Of a stretch of 64,000 nt of DNA, positions 6,651-15,586 are shown in pieces; the first letter of the stretch is position 1, and each line of letters starts with the position of its first letter. Both the position numbers and the translations under genes were made by a program. The stretch is from Frateuria_A sp035695185 (GTDB taxonomy: Bacteria; Pseudomonadota; Gammaproteobacteria; Xanthomonadales; Rhodanobacteraceae), in contig NZ_DASSES010000219.1 in assembly GCF_035695185.1 (NCBI RefSeq), positions 9,343-73,342 on the forward strand. The letters are read 5' to 3'. The notes below the pieces were generated by a model, which searched no databases, was not told the DNA's origin, and saw only the letters and a program-made list of their open reading frames with translations.

Positions 6651-9600
6651 TCAACTCAGCCCGCGTGATTGCGCCTGGCGGCGGATGGCGTCCAGCTTCT
6701 GGGAGTACCGCGTTGCCAGCTCGGCGGGGTAAGGCCGCAGCTCGCCATAGTCCCCCGGTCGAATCTCGACGCCATCGAAACGAACGTTGCGGCGAGTGAT
6801 GTTGCGTATGAAGACGCTTGCCAGGCCCATCTGGCGCACATGGTCCTGAATGCGGAGAACGCGCAGCTTGCCGTCGACCAGGACGGCTACCCCGACGGTG
6901 GTCTGCTTCAGTGAGGAATGGGCACGCATCATCACCTCGCTCCAATCCAGGCGCAGCAGGAATATGTGCCTTTCGCCCTGCCTCGCGTCCGCCACGGCCT
7001 CGGCCAGCGGCGCGGCAAGCAGAACAGCGTATTCGAGGCTGTTGATATCGCGCTCGTCCAAGAGTGCCTTGCAGGTGTGCTCCCAGGACCAGGCCGGATC
7101 CAGATCCACATGCCTTAGCGTGGTGATTCTCTCCATATCGAGAGCCGGCAGGCCGAATCGCAGTTCGCAGAAGGTGACGAACGGCTTGCCGTAAGTGGGC
7201 GAGCCCACCGCCCAGGCGATCCGGAATACCGGCGACCAACTCCATTGCCTGAAGGCGTTCATCCAGCCGCGGTTGTCCGGGTGGTCCCAGGCCTTTTCGA
7301 AGTCGAGATCGTGATAGACCGACTCCATCAGCCGGATGAGCTCCTGGCAGAAATAGAAGCAGGCACGAAATTCATCGTTTTCTGGAAGCGCGACCAACTC
7401 CGAGGGGTCCGCCTTGGGACGGGTGCGCGCCATGTCGTCCCACGCAGGGTACAGATGCCCATCGAGCGCCGATAACGCCGGCTCCTTTCGCAACTTGGCG
7501 AACAGCAGCGCCATCGCACGAGCGTGCTTGGAGAAATGCCTTTCGACCCCCTTGAGAGGCGCGACCCACTGATATCGAAGTTCGCGCAGAAAAGAATCCT
7601 TCAGGCCGGAGCGCGCCAGGCCAAAGACGGCGCCGCTGTCTATCTGGTTTTCTGCCTTCGCACGCTCGATGACCTTGTCCAAAACCGTCGCGGCGATGCC
7701 ACGCCCCAGGCGGCGGTAACTCTCGAACTGCGCCTCGTCGAAGTATTGATCGGCGGTCGATTCGTGCGGGAACGTGGGATGTACCCGCGCGTAGTAGGCG
7801 ACATCGGCCGTTTCGTCACCTGCCAGGCTGGGCTTTATGTAGAGGATGGTTCCGACCTCTTCCGTTGCAGTGCCGCTCCGGCCATACCTGACGGTACCGA
7901 GCGCGCAATGCCTCCGGGCCCGGCCGTCCGCCCCGCGCCGCAGCGCCGACACATCCAGATCGATGTCGCAGCCGAAGTCCGTGCGGCATTTGTGGATGGC
8001 GTTGCCCAGGTCGGCGAAAAGGCCGTCCGGATCGGCCGTACTGTCGACGCACAGGATGAACTCGCACCGGCGCCGCACGAGTTCGTAGATGCCGAGGTTC
8101 TCGAAATGGCCGCCGTCCGACAGATAGATGTAGCTATCCTCTTCGCGGGTTCGGCCAAGCATTTCGCGAACGAGCCATTTTCCATAGAACGTTATTTGCG
8201 GCGCCTTCCTGGGCGAGGAGCGGTCGAATCCCGGGTTGGGCAGCCACCAACCGAGGCGGGCATCGAACAGGGTGAGCAGCAAGGTCACCGACGGCGAGCT
8301 GTGATACCCCATGTTGGGGCTCACCGCCGCTCCCGAGATGGCCAATGCGCTGCCAAGCATCATGGTTTGCGCCAGGCGGGTGTCGCCTGACCGCCTGTCG
8401 CCCGACCGCCTGTCGCCGACCGCCGTGGCGTCGGGATGGGAAGGAGGCGGCACGTAGCCGCTGTATTTCGGGGTAAATACGAAGGACGCGGCCTTCCTGT
8501 CCTGCCAGTCCAGTTGCTTGGCGTCGACGAGGTTCAAGGTGGTGCCAATGAGCGGGAATAGCGGACGCCTTCCATCGGCGTCGCGCCCGCCGTCGGTCAC
8601 CTCGGCCAGCAGTATGTCGTCGCTCGTGTCGAAATTCGTGGTCGGTTCGGGATCCCGCGCGGGGTTGCTCGCGCCGAGGTAACAGCGCACCAGACGATTC
8701 CGGTAGAACGCATTCATGCTGAACTCGTTGAGGTCGACGAGGCTGCCGAAAAGGACCCAGATCGCCAACATGGTGGCCAATGCCATCAGCAACTGCGGCC
8801 AGCCATCCCTGGCGAGCAATGCCAGCCCATCGAGACCGCTGCAGGACGGCGCGAAACGGCCGGCCCAACATCCGGTGTCGACGATCCGCTGCATGAGCGA
8901 TCGGGCAGACCAGCTGACGGCAATCAGCAGCCCCATCAGAAAGACGGTGGGTGCGGCCCTGGCCAGGCAGTTCAGTGCCAGCGAGCGCGCCCGGGCATCA
9001 AAGCTCTTCTGGCTGTAAGCCGCCAATACGCCCACGCCGGTCGCTGCCAGCCAGACGCCGACGGAGATCCAGCCGGTTATGTGCAGCATGCGGCCGAGCT
9101 GGTCGACCATCAGCCAGGGGACGTAAACCATCATGGCCAGGACCCCCGCCCAGGCGAGGACGGCCGCCGCCGCTTTCCCGGCCACCCGCGCCCACATTTC
9201 CCGCTGCAGGTCGGTCAGGGCAGGCCCCGCCAGCCCCACGTGGACCACGCCGGTCACCATGACCGCAGCCAGCACACAAGCGGGACCGAACGCGATGACG
9301 TGCCAGAAACTGCTCGCAAACCAACCTACCGCGAGCATGCGGAGGCCCGCCACCGTTACCCCCGCCAACAGTGATGCCGCGATCGTGGCACCGAGAAACC
9401 GGAGGGCAAGGTGGCGCTGGGAAGCCTGCTCGCCCTGCAGAGGCAGGTTGCTCCCGATCGGCGCGAATTTTTCGAGCCAGATCAACCAGACAACCATGTA
9501 GCAGGCACTGGTGAGCCCCATCAGCACGTAGTTGAAGTGCGCGTTCGGGCGCCCCGCATGACCCGGTGCCCACAACCCCAGCGCACAGAGAATGGACGCA

Positions 9601-10463
9601 CCCGCCACCAGCCAGATGATCACCAGCGCCTGCCTGAGTACCTGCCTGGTTGGCTGCTCCTCTTCGGGATCGCCCAGCGGATTGGAAGGAACCTGCACTT
9701 TGGGCCGGGCTGCGTGCTGCGGAGAACTGGCGGGTGAACTTATTCGCCGTAAAAGGATTCCCGCGACCACGGCGCAGGCGCCTGCCAGGAAAAGGCAGGC
9801 CACCCGGAAATCCCTACCCAATACGAGCAGCGGCTGGTACAGCAGAAGCAAGGAGAGACTCAGCGCGTACGCCAGCGCGAAGAGCTGGATCTGTATCAAT
9901 ACGACGTTGCGCAGGTAGGTCCCCAGCATTCCCAGCGTGTCCCCCGAAAGCAGGTCCTTCCTGGGACTGAGGTAATTGCTGTACTCACGAAGGTGCCTGA
10001 CGGGCCGCTGCAGGTGCCGCACGAAATAAGCACCTTGAGCCGGCGCGCCGGGGTTCTCCGGACCGGCAGCCCGGGGTGGGTCATCGTCTGGCGGCACGCC
10101 CGGCGAGTCGGAGCTCTGCCCCACATGGGAGGCCAGGATGTCCATCGCCCGGTCCACTCCACCACGATGGATCAGTCCCTGCAGGAAGGCCCCCGCGTAG
10201 CCGCCACCGGAAATGGTGGACAGGTAGTGGAAGGAGCGCAGAAGCCCGCTGTCGGCGAGCGCCTGCAGCACGCCAAGCGAAAACGTTGCGCTTCGTATGC
10301 CACCACCGGACAGGGCGATCCCCCACGGCTTCACCTCCCCGATGGGCCGGGATGGACAGCCATGGGTGGCTTCGGCCTTCCGGGAACCGCCCATGATGAA
10401 GGCGAGCTCTTCCTCCTTGATGCGTTCGCCCAGCTCGGGATCGGGCGCAGGGGTGTTGAGCAT
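6651..10463 (-). CDS. Large membrane-embedded patatin-like phospholipase
   Basis: A 1270-residue protein. The N-terminal patatin half (about residues 45-110) has the oxyanion motif SGGGIRSATFSLG (52-64) and the nucleophile region LSTISGGGYAG, with Ser85 the likely nucleophile. A block of about 400 residues (186-590) then carries roughly eight to ten hydrophobic helices. The catalytic Asp appears only afterwards, in YLSDGGHFENLG (Asp783). The last 400 residues show no motif I recognise. The family hydrolyses acyl lipids; here the active site would sit at the membrane. Residues 684-695 are a short GDRRS repeat. Base composition looks less GC-rich than its neighbours, hinting at transfer. It stands alone between unrelated genes. 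Confidence 0.75.
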   Translation of the reverse strand: MLNTPAPDPELGERIKEEELAFIMGGSRKAEATHGCPSRPIGEVKPWGIALSGGGIRSATFSLGVLQALADSGLLRSFHYLSTISGGGYAGAFLQGLIHRGGVDRAMDILASHVGQSSDSPGVPPDDDPPRAAGPENPGAPAQGAYFVRHLQRPVRHLREYSNYLSPRKDLLSGDTLGMLGTYLRNVVLIQIQLFALAYALSLSLLLLYQPLLVLGRDFRVACLFLAGACAVVAGILLRRISSPASSPQHAARPKVQVPSNPLGDPEEEQPTRQVLRQALVIIWLVAGASILCALGLWAPGHAGRPNAHFNYVLMGLTSACYMVVWLIWLEKFAPIGSNLPLQGEQASQRHLALRFLGATIAASLLAGVTVAGLRMLAVGWFASSFWHVIAFGPACVLAAVMVTGVVHVGLAGPALTDLQREMWARVAGKAAAAVLAWAGVLAMMVYVPWLMVDQLGRMLHITGWISVGVWLAATGVGVLAAYSQKSFDARARSLALNCLARAAPTVFLMGLLIAVSWSARSLMQRIVDTGCWAGRFAPSCSGLDGLALLARDGWPQLLMALATMLAIWVLFGSLVDLNEFSMNAFYRNRLVRCYLGASNPARDPEPTTNFDTSDDILLAEVTDGGRDADGRRPLFPLIGTTLNLVDAKQLDWQDRKAASFVFTPKYSGYVPPPSHPDATAVGDRRSGDRRSGDTRLAQTMMLGSALAISGAAVSPNMGYHSSPSVTLLLTLFDARLGWWLPNPGFDRSSPRKAPQITFYGKWLVREMLGRTREEDSYIYLSDGGHFENLGIYELVRRRCEFILCVDSTADPDGLFADLGNAIHKCRTDFGCDIDLDVSALRRGADGRARRHCALGTVRYGRSGTATEEVGTILYIKPSLAGDETADVAYYARVHPTFPHESTADQYFDEAQFESYRRLGRGIAATVLDKVIERAKAENQIDSGAVFGLARSGLKDSFLRELRYQWVAPLKGVERHFSKHARAMALLFAKLRKEPALSALDGHLYPAWDDMARTRPKADPSELVALPENDEFRACFYFCQELIRLMESVYHDLDFEKAWDHPDNRGWMNAFRQWSWSPVFRIAWAVGSPTYGKPFVTFCELRFGLPALDMERITTLRHVDLDPAWSWEHTCKALLDERDINSLEYAVLLAAPLAEAVADARQGERHIFLLRLDWSEVMMRAHSSLKQTTVGVAVLVDGKLRVLRIQDHVRQMGLASVFIRNITRRNVRFDGVEIRPGDYGELRPYPAELATRYSQKLDAIRRQAQSRGLS

Positions 10464-10659
10464 GGGGTAGCCCTCCGTGCAGGCCGCACGCGCAAGGCAG
10501 CCTCAGGGGTGGATCACCCTCGGCGGCCCGATTGCCTCCCCCTCTGGCCGTGGCATTGCACTCCGGGGCGCCGAAAATCCACATGCAAGGCGGGTGAAGT
10601 GCGAGCGGAGGCCTTCGCGAAGCTTCCGGCAAAGCCAGGGCCAGCCCGGCAGCGGGGGC

Positions 10660-11166
10660 TCAAGGCCACGAAAGCCGGATGGCCACCAGCACGGCAGCGG
10701 CGAACGCGCCGGCGACCACATCGTCAGCCATCACGCCGAGGCCGCCTTTGAAGTGACGATCCAGCCAGCCGATCGGCCATGGCTTCCACACGTCGAACAG
10801 GCGGAACAGGCCGAAGCCGACCGCCACCATCCACCAGGGCGCCGGCCACAGGAGCAGCGGCAACAGGGCCAGCCACTGGCCGACGAACTCGTCCCACACC
10901 AGGCTGCGGTGGTCGTCCACGGCCAGCGCCCGTCCGGCCACGCTGCAGGCCCACACACCAAGCGCAAAGGCCAGGGCGAGCACCAGCGCATAAAGCGGCA
11001 GGGCGAGGTGGCGCAGCGCCAGCCAGGGCAGGATCGCCGCCAGCGAACCGGCGGTGCCCTGGGCCACCGGTGCCAGCCCCGAGCCCAGGCCGCAGGCGAG
11101 CCAGCCGGCGGGCGAGGCCAGCAGGCGGCGGCGCTGGTCGGGAGTGAGGTGCTTCCTGTCTGTCAT
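10660..11166 (-). CDS. pgpA: Phosphatidylglycerophosphatase A
   Basis: A 168-residue inner-membrane enzyme that removes the phosphate from phosphatidylglycerophosphate to give phosphatidylglycerol. Family motifs are seen in order: VWDEFVGQWLAL, then FRLFDVWKPWPIGWLDR and GGLGVMADDVVAG, which supply the acidic metal-binding residues. Three to four hydrophobic helices surround them. The ATG at 11166 gives the normal length. It lies 40 bases after thiL, the arrangement common in gammaproteobacteria (nusB-thiL-pgpA). Confidence 0.94.
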   Translation of the reverse strand: MTDRKHLTPDQRRRLLASPAGWLACGLGSGLAPVAQGTAGSLAAILPWLALRHLALPLYALVLALAFALGVWACSVAGRALAVDDHRSLVWDEFVGQWLALLPLLLWPAPWWMVAVGFGLFRLFDVWKPWPIGWLDRHFKGGLGVMADDVVAGAFAAAVLVAIRLSWP

Positions 11167-11206
11167 GACGGATCCGGTGTGGCGCGTGCCGGGGCGGCAG
11201 GCGCTG

Positions 11207-12169
11207 TCAGGGGTGGAAATGATCCCAGCCACTTCGCGCGCCGGCCAGCGGTGCGCCACCGATCGCCCGCACGCCATGGCCCTCGGTGATCAGGCCGATG
11301 CGGGTTGCATGGCCACCCACCTCGGCCAGGGCCGCGTGCATGGCGCCGACCGAGGCGGGAGCCACGGTGAAGCACAGCTCGTAATCGTCCCCGCCGGAGA
11401 GGGCCAGCTCGCGTGCGGCGGCGTTGCCGAACACCCCCCGAAGCGCGGGCGAAAGCGGCAGGGCATCGAGGTCCAGTTCGGCGCCAACGCCGCTGGCGGC
11501 GCAGACGTGGCCCAGGTCGGCGAGCAGGCCGTCGGAAACATCGATGCAGGCATTGGCGTGCCCGCGCAGCGCCATGCCCGTACGCACCCGTGGCGTGGGG
11601 CGATCCAGCCGCGTGCGCAATGCGCGATGCGACTCGTCCGCCGGATCGAACGGCACCTTGCCCTGTACCAGCCGCAGGCCGCCGGCCGCGCCGCCGAGCG
11701 AGCCGGTGACGAACACCACATCGCCCACGCGTGCGCCGCCGCGGTCCAGCGCCTGCCCCGGCGGCACGAAACCATGCACGGCGACGCTCAGGCAGAGCGG
11801 ACCATGCGTGGTATCGCCGCCGACCAGCGCCACGCCGTGCTCGCGCGCCAGCTGCGCGAAGCCCTCGGCCAGATCGTCGACGTAGGCTGGATCGGCCCGT
11901 GGCAAGGTCAGCGCGAGCAGTGCCCAGGCCGGCGTCGCACCCATCGCGGCGAGGTCGGACAGGTTCACCGCCAGCGCCTTCCAGCCGATGTCGCGCGGTG
12001 AGGTGCCGTGCGGGAAGTGCACGCCCTCCACCAGCGTATCGATCGCCACCGCCAGGTGCTGGCCCGGCGGCACCGCGAGCACGGCGGCGTCGTCACCGAT
12101 GCCCAGCCGCACGTCCTCGCGCGCCAGCGCGGTGCGTTCGCGGATGCGGTCGATCAGGCGGAATTCCAT
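11207..12169 (-). CDS. thiL: Thiamine-monophosphate kinase
   Basis: A 320-residue cytoplasmic kinase that phosphorylates thiamine monophosphate to the active cofactor thiamine diphosphate. It has the PurM/SelD-like fold, with GIGDDAAVLAVPPGQ near residue 25, the substrate segment VEGVHFPHGTSPRDIGWKA, and GGDTTHGP and DVSDGLLADLGH metal and ATP loops. The C-terminal SGGDDYELCF motif is characteristic. The ATG at 12169 (MEFRLIDRIRER) is the family start. nusB lies upstream and pgpA downstream. Confidence 0.95.
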   Translation of the reverse strand: MEFRLIDRIRERTALAREDVRLGIGDDAAVLAVPPGQHLAVAIDTLVEGVHFPHGTSPRDIGWKALAVNLSDLAAMGATPAWALLALTLPRADPAYVDDLAEGFAQLAREHGVALVGGDTTHGPLCLSVAVHGFVPPGQALDRGGARVGDVVFVTGSLGGAAGGLRLVQGKVPFDPADESHRALRTRLDRPTPRVRTGMALRGHANACIDVSDGLLADLGHVCAASGVGAELDLDALPLSPALRGVFGNAAARELALSGGDDYELCFTVAPASVGAMHAALAEVGGHATRIGLITEGHGVRAIGGAPLAGARSGWDHFHP

Positions 12170-12313
12170 GGCGTGGCCGTCGGGGTCGGAACGCGCAAGC
12201 AGAGCATCCGCACGCACGCGATTGCAAGCCTCGGCGCGACGTCCCGACCCGGCTCGCGCACGACGCTTACCGTCAGATGCAGGTCGGCGGTCGCCGCCCG
12301 GACGAGACGGGAG

Positions 12314-12760
12314 CTAGCGTGCGCCCTTCTCCGCCGCGCGCAGGTCGCCGGCGAGCTTGTCCAGCACGCCGTTGACGTAGCTGTGCCCGTGGTCGGCGCC
12401 GAAGCGCTTGGTCACTTCGATCGCCTCGTTGATCACCACGCGGTAGGGCACGTCGAGACGGTACTTCAGCTCGTACGCGGCCAGCCGCAGTGCGGCGCGC
12501 TCGATCGGATCGATCTGCGCCACTTCGCGGTCGACGTAGGGCTTGAGCGCGGTGTCCAGCTCGTCCACGTGCTGCTCGACACCGTGCAGGAGATCCTCGA
12601 AGTACTCCTGGTCGGCCACTTCCATGTCCTGCTCGTGGCGGAACTGGTCGATCACCGCCTTCATGTGGCTGCCCGACAGCTGCCAGGCGTAGAGCGCCTG
12701 CAGTGCGCGGCGGCGGGCGCGCGAACGCGCGGCCAGGTCGATGCCCTGCGGAGCGCTCAT
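12314..12760 (-). CDS. nusB: Transcription antitermination factor NusB
   Basis: A 148-residue all-helical RNA-binding protein. With NusE (S10) it binds boxA RNA and prevents early termination in rRNA operons. The basic N-terminus ARSRARRRALQALYAWQLS and the C-terminal PYRVVINEAIEVTKRFG and YVNGVLDKLA motifs are diagnostic. Its ATG at 12760 shares one base with the ribH stop codon (TGATG), indicating translational coupling. ribH-nusB is a widespread pairing. Confidence 0.95.
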   Translation of the reverse strand: MSAPQGIDLAARSRARRRALQALYAWQLSGSHMKAVIDQFRHEQDMEVADQEYFEDLLHGVEQHVDELDTALKPYVDREVAQIDPIERAALRLAAYELKYRLDVPYRVVINEAIEVTKRFGADHGHSYVNGVLDKLAGDLRAAEKGAR

Positions 12761-13221
12761 CACAGCTTCCCGTACAGGTTGGCCATTTCCAGCGCGGCGA
12801 GCGCCGCGTCGGCGCCCTTGTTGCCCGCCTTGGTACCGGCCCGCTCGATCGCCTGTTCGATGCTGTCGGTGGTGAGCACGCCGAACGCCACCGGTACGCC
12901 CGAAGCGTAGGCGGCCTGCGCCAGCCCCTTGGCGCACTCGCCGGCGACATAGTCGAAATGCGGGGTGGAACCGCGGATCACCGCGCCCAGCGCGATCACT
13001 GCGGCATAGCTGCCCGAGTTGGCGAGCTTGTGTGCGGCCAGCGCGATTTCCCACGCGCCCGGCACGCGGACCAGGTCGATCGCGTCGTCCTTCACGCCGT
13101 GGCGCACCAGCGCATCGCGCGCACCGGCCACCAGCGGCTCGACGACGAAGCCGTTGAAGCGGCCGGCGACGATGGCGAAGCGGCCCGTGGGCGTGGCGAA
13201 GTCGCCTTCGATGGTCTTCAT
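12760..13221 (-). CDS. ribH: 6,7-dimethyl-8-ribityllumazine synthase
   Basis: A 153-residue enzyme catalysing the penultimate riboflavin step: condensing 5-amino-6-ribitylaminouracil with dihydroxybutanone phosphate. The motifs GRFNGFVVEPLVAGA, VPGAWEIALAAHKLA, ALGAVIRGSTPHFDYV and PVAFGVLTTDSIEQA follow the family in order, with the catalytic His in TPHFDYV and Arg near RAGTKAGNKG. Length is normal. It overlaps nusB by one base and follows ldcA after a repeat pair. Confidence 0.96.
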   Translation of the reverse strand: MKTIEGDFATPTGRFAIVAGRFNGFVVEPLVAGARDALVRHGVKDDAIDLVRVPGAWEIALAAHKLANSGSYAAVIALGAVIRGSTPHFDYVAGECAKGLAQAAYASGVPVAFGVLTTDSIEQAIERAGTKAGNKGADAALAALEMANLYGKL

Positions 13222-13300
13222 TGCGGATCCTTGGACAGACGGGAAGCCCTTGCGGGGCCGGGTATTTTACGGGTTTGGCGGCAAGGCTGCCCAGAACCGT

Positions 13301-13402
13301 GCTCCCTGCCCTCACTGCCTGGGGAGGGTTGGGGTGGGATGCTCTTTGCGCGCTGCGGGAGCTACTTCCTCCCAGCCTCCCCCTGCAAGCGGGGGAAGGA
13401 GC
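13301..13402. repeat. GC-rich palindromic repeat, inverted pair; second copy enters ldcA
   Basis: A forward copy at 13301-13339 ends in GGGTTGGGGTGGG. A reverse type B copy at 13366-13402 has arms CCCCCTGC and GCGGGGGA. The second copy overlaps the 3' end of the LD-carboxypeptidase gene and encodes about its last 12 residues. Confidence 0.65.
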
Positions 13403-14315
13403 CGAAATGGGGGTAGCCGGTGTATTCCAGCCGCGCCTCGCCGCCGCTGGCGCGCAGCCGCGCCTGGCCGCCGAACGGCAGGGTGAGCTGCCGCGCGGCA
13501 TGCCCGTGCGGCAGGCCATGGATCACCGGGATGCCGGCGATCCGTGCCAACTGGCCGAACGTCTCGTCCAGGTCGTAGCCGTTGTCGCGCGGCCCCGGCC
13601 GGCAGGCGTGGAAATCTCCAACGACCAATGCCCGCTGCCTCGCGAGCACGCCGGCCAGCTTGAGCTGGTAGAACAGCCGCTCGATGCGGAACGGTGGCTC
13701 GCCCAGGTCCTCGACGAACAGGATGCCGCCCTCGATGGCCGGAAAGTAGGGCGTGCCCAGCAGGCTGCACAGCACCGCCAGGTTGCCGCCCCACAGCATG
13801 CCCTGCACGTCCACCTCGCCGTCGCCGGCGTGGGACCAGGTGGCCTCGGAGCCTTCCGTGGCGAGCGTGCGCCAGAAGCATTCCCAGGTGAATGTCGGGA
13901 ACGGCTCGGCGCCCAGGTCCGCCAGCAAGGGGCCGGCGAAGCTGCGCACGCGGCTCTGCGCGTACAACGCCAGCTGCAGCGCGGTGAAGTCGCTGTGGCC
14001 GACCAGCGCGAGACTGGAGCCGGCCAGGCGCTCGCGCAGGGCGCCGTAATCGAGTTGACCGAGCAGGCGCGCGGCGCCGTAGCCGCCGCGGGTGACCAGG
14101 GCGATGTCCGGCAGATCGTCGAGAGTGGCGAGTGTGTTGATATCGGCCGCACGTTCGGCATCGGTGCCGGCGAAGCGCAGTTGCGCGCGTTCAAGCACGT
14201 CCACGCCCTCGACCGTGCAGCCGGCTTCGCGCAGGCGCGCCACGCCGCGCGCCATGGCGGCGGGGTCGTGGGCGTAGCCGGAAGGGGCGATCAGGCGGAT
14301 GCGGGCGTGGGCCAT
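13362..14315 (-). CDS. ldcA: LD-carboxypeptidase (peptidase S66, LdcA/MccF family)
   Basis: A 317-residue serine peptidase. LdcA enzymes remove the terminal D-Ala from murein tetrapeptides during cell-wall recycling; the related MccF inactivates microcin C. The nucleophile is the Ser in LVGHSDFTALQLA (about residue 115), followed by the WGGNLAVLCSLLGTPY segment, the Glu in GILFVEDLGEPP and the His in IHGLPHGHAARQ. No signal peptide is seen, as expected for the cytoplasmic family. The tail SFPRLQGEAGRK is translated from a palindromic repeat. It lies between ribB and ribH on the same strand, an unusual guest in a riboflavin operon. Confidence 0.87.
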   Translation of the reverse strand: MAHARIRLIAPSGYAHDPAAMARGVARLREAGCTVEGVDVLERAQLRFAGTDAERAADINTLATLDDLPDIALVTRGGYGAARLLGQLDYGALRERLAGSSLALVGHSDFTALQLALYAQSRVRSFAGPLLADLGAEPFPTFTWECFWRTLATEGSEATWSHAGDGEVDVQGMLWGGNLAVLCSLLGTPYFPAIEGGILFVEDLGEPPFRIERLFYQLKLAGVLARQRALVVGDFHACRPGPRDNGYDLDETFGQLARIAGIPVIHGLPHGHAARQLTLPFGGQARLRASGGEARLEYTGYPHFGSFPRLQGEAGRK

Positions 14316-14394
14316 GGGGCTTGATGGCAATGGAGTGCGGGTCATCCTAAGGCATGTGGGTCCCGGGTGGCCCTCCGACTCCGCCTGCGGCGCG

Positions 14395-14437
14395 CGCTCA
14401 GGGCGAACGGTGTCCTCTTTGCCGTTCGCCCTGAGCG
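14395..14437. repeat. Perfect 16-bp hairpin, second dispersed repeat family
   Basis: Arms CGCTCAGGGCGAACGG (14395-14410) and its exact complement (14422-14437) enclose an 11-base loop, and flanking bases CGTAGGCCCGAAGGGCC extend the element. It lies between ribB and ldcA, where the transcript could fold. A partial copy of the same sequence is seen near 46913-46950. Confidence 0.7.
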
Positions 14438-14473
14438 TAGGCCCGAAGGGCCGAAGTCGAAGGACCGCCCGCG

Positions 14474-15565
14474 TCACACGTACCCGACCACTTCCAGGTC
14501 GAACCCCGCCAGGCCTACCAGCCTGCGCGGCGTTCCCATCACGCACAGCTTGTGGACACCCAGGTCGGTGAGGATCTGCGCACCCAGGCCGAGCTGGCGC
14601 CATTCCTGCTGCTGCGCATCCTCCGGCGCCAGCGCGACCGGCTGGCGCTTGAGCCGCGCCAGCAAGGCGTCGGCGGTGTCTTCGCCGGAGAGCACCAGCA
14701 GCACGCCGCGGCCTTCGTCGGCAATGCGGCGCAGCGCACTGGTGACGGTCAGGCCCAGATCCTCGCGGGTCAGGTGAAGCACATCCGACAGCGTGTTGCG
14801 CACGTGCACGCGGGTCAGTACCGGTGTCCCATCGTCGACCGTGCCGCGCACCAGCGCGTAATGCAGGCCGTGGCGGATGGCATCGTGCCAGGCGACCAGG
14901 CGGAACGGGCCGAACTCGGTCTCGACGTCCTCCTCGTGCACGCGCTGGATGGTCTTCTCGGTTTCCAGCCGGTAGCGGATCAGGTCGGCGATGGTGCCGA
15001 TCTTCAGGCCGTGCTTCTGCGCGAACAATTCCAGCTCCGGCCGGCGTGCCATCGAGCCGTCCTCGTGCAGGATCTCGATCAGCACGGCGGCCGGCTCCAG
15101 CCCGGCCAGCGCGGCCAGGTCGCAGCCGGCCTCGGTGTGGCCGGCGCGGGTGAGCACGCCGCCCGGCTGCGCGGTGAGCGGAAAAATGTGGCCCGGTTGC
15201 GAGAGATCCTGCGGCCGGGCATCGGACTTGACCGCCACCTGGATCGTGCGCGCGCGGTCGTGCGCCGAGATGCCGGTGGTCACGCCCTCGGCCGCCTCGA
15301 TCGAGACGGTGAAGTTGGTGTGGTAGGGCGAGGTGTTGTCGCTGACCATGGGCTTGAGGCCGAGCTGGCGCGTGCGCTGCTCGGTGAGGGTCAGGCACAG
15401 CAGGCCGCGCGCCTCGCGCACCATGAAGTTGACGTCCTCCGGCCGCACCATCTGCGCGGCCATGACGATGTCGCCCTCGTTCTCGCGGTCCTCGTCGTCG
15501 AGGATCACGACCATGCGGCCGGCGCGGAGGTCTTCGAGGATCTCGGGGATGGTGTTGAAAGGCAT
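14474..15565 (-). CDS. ribB: 3,4-dihydroxy-2-butanone-4-phosphate synthase with degenerate GTP cyclohydrolase II-like domain
   Basis: A 363-residue protein. Residues 1-200 form a complete DHBP synthase, which turns ribulose 5-phosphate into the four-carbon riboflavin precursor: DDEDRENEGDIVMAA, the SPYHTNFTVSIEA segment and RAGHTEAGCDLAALAGL. The C-terminal half aligns in position with GTP cyclohydrolase II, but the three zinc-binding cysteines of that family (C-x10-CxC) are absent; the corresponding stretch reads VRNTLSDVLHLTRED. GTP cyclohydrolase activity is therefore not expected. This matches the RibBX-type proteins known in other proteobacteria. Annotation as bifunctional RibBA would be misleading. 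Confidence 0.93.
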   Translation of the reverse strand: MPFNTIPEILEDLRAGRMVVILDDEDRENEGDIVMAAQMVRPEDVNFMVREARGLLCLTLTEQRTRQLGLKPMVSDNTSPYHTNFTVSIEAAEGVTTGISAHDRARTIQVAVKSDARPQDLSQPGHIFPLTAQPGGVLTRAGHTEAGCDLAALAGLEPAAVLIEILHEDGSMARRPELELFAQKHGLKIGTIADLIRYRLETEKTIQRVHEEDVETEFGPFRLVAWHDAIRHGLHYALVRGTVDDGTPVLTRVHVRNTLSDVLHLTREDLGLTVTSALRRIADEGRGVLLVLSGEDTADALLARLKRQPVALAPEDAQQQEWRQLGLGAQILTDLGVHKLCVMGTPRRLVGLAGFDLEVVGYV

Positions 15566-15586
15566 GGGTCTACCTTGGAGTGAATG

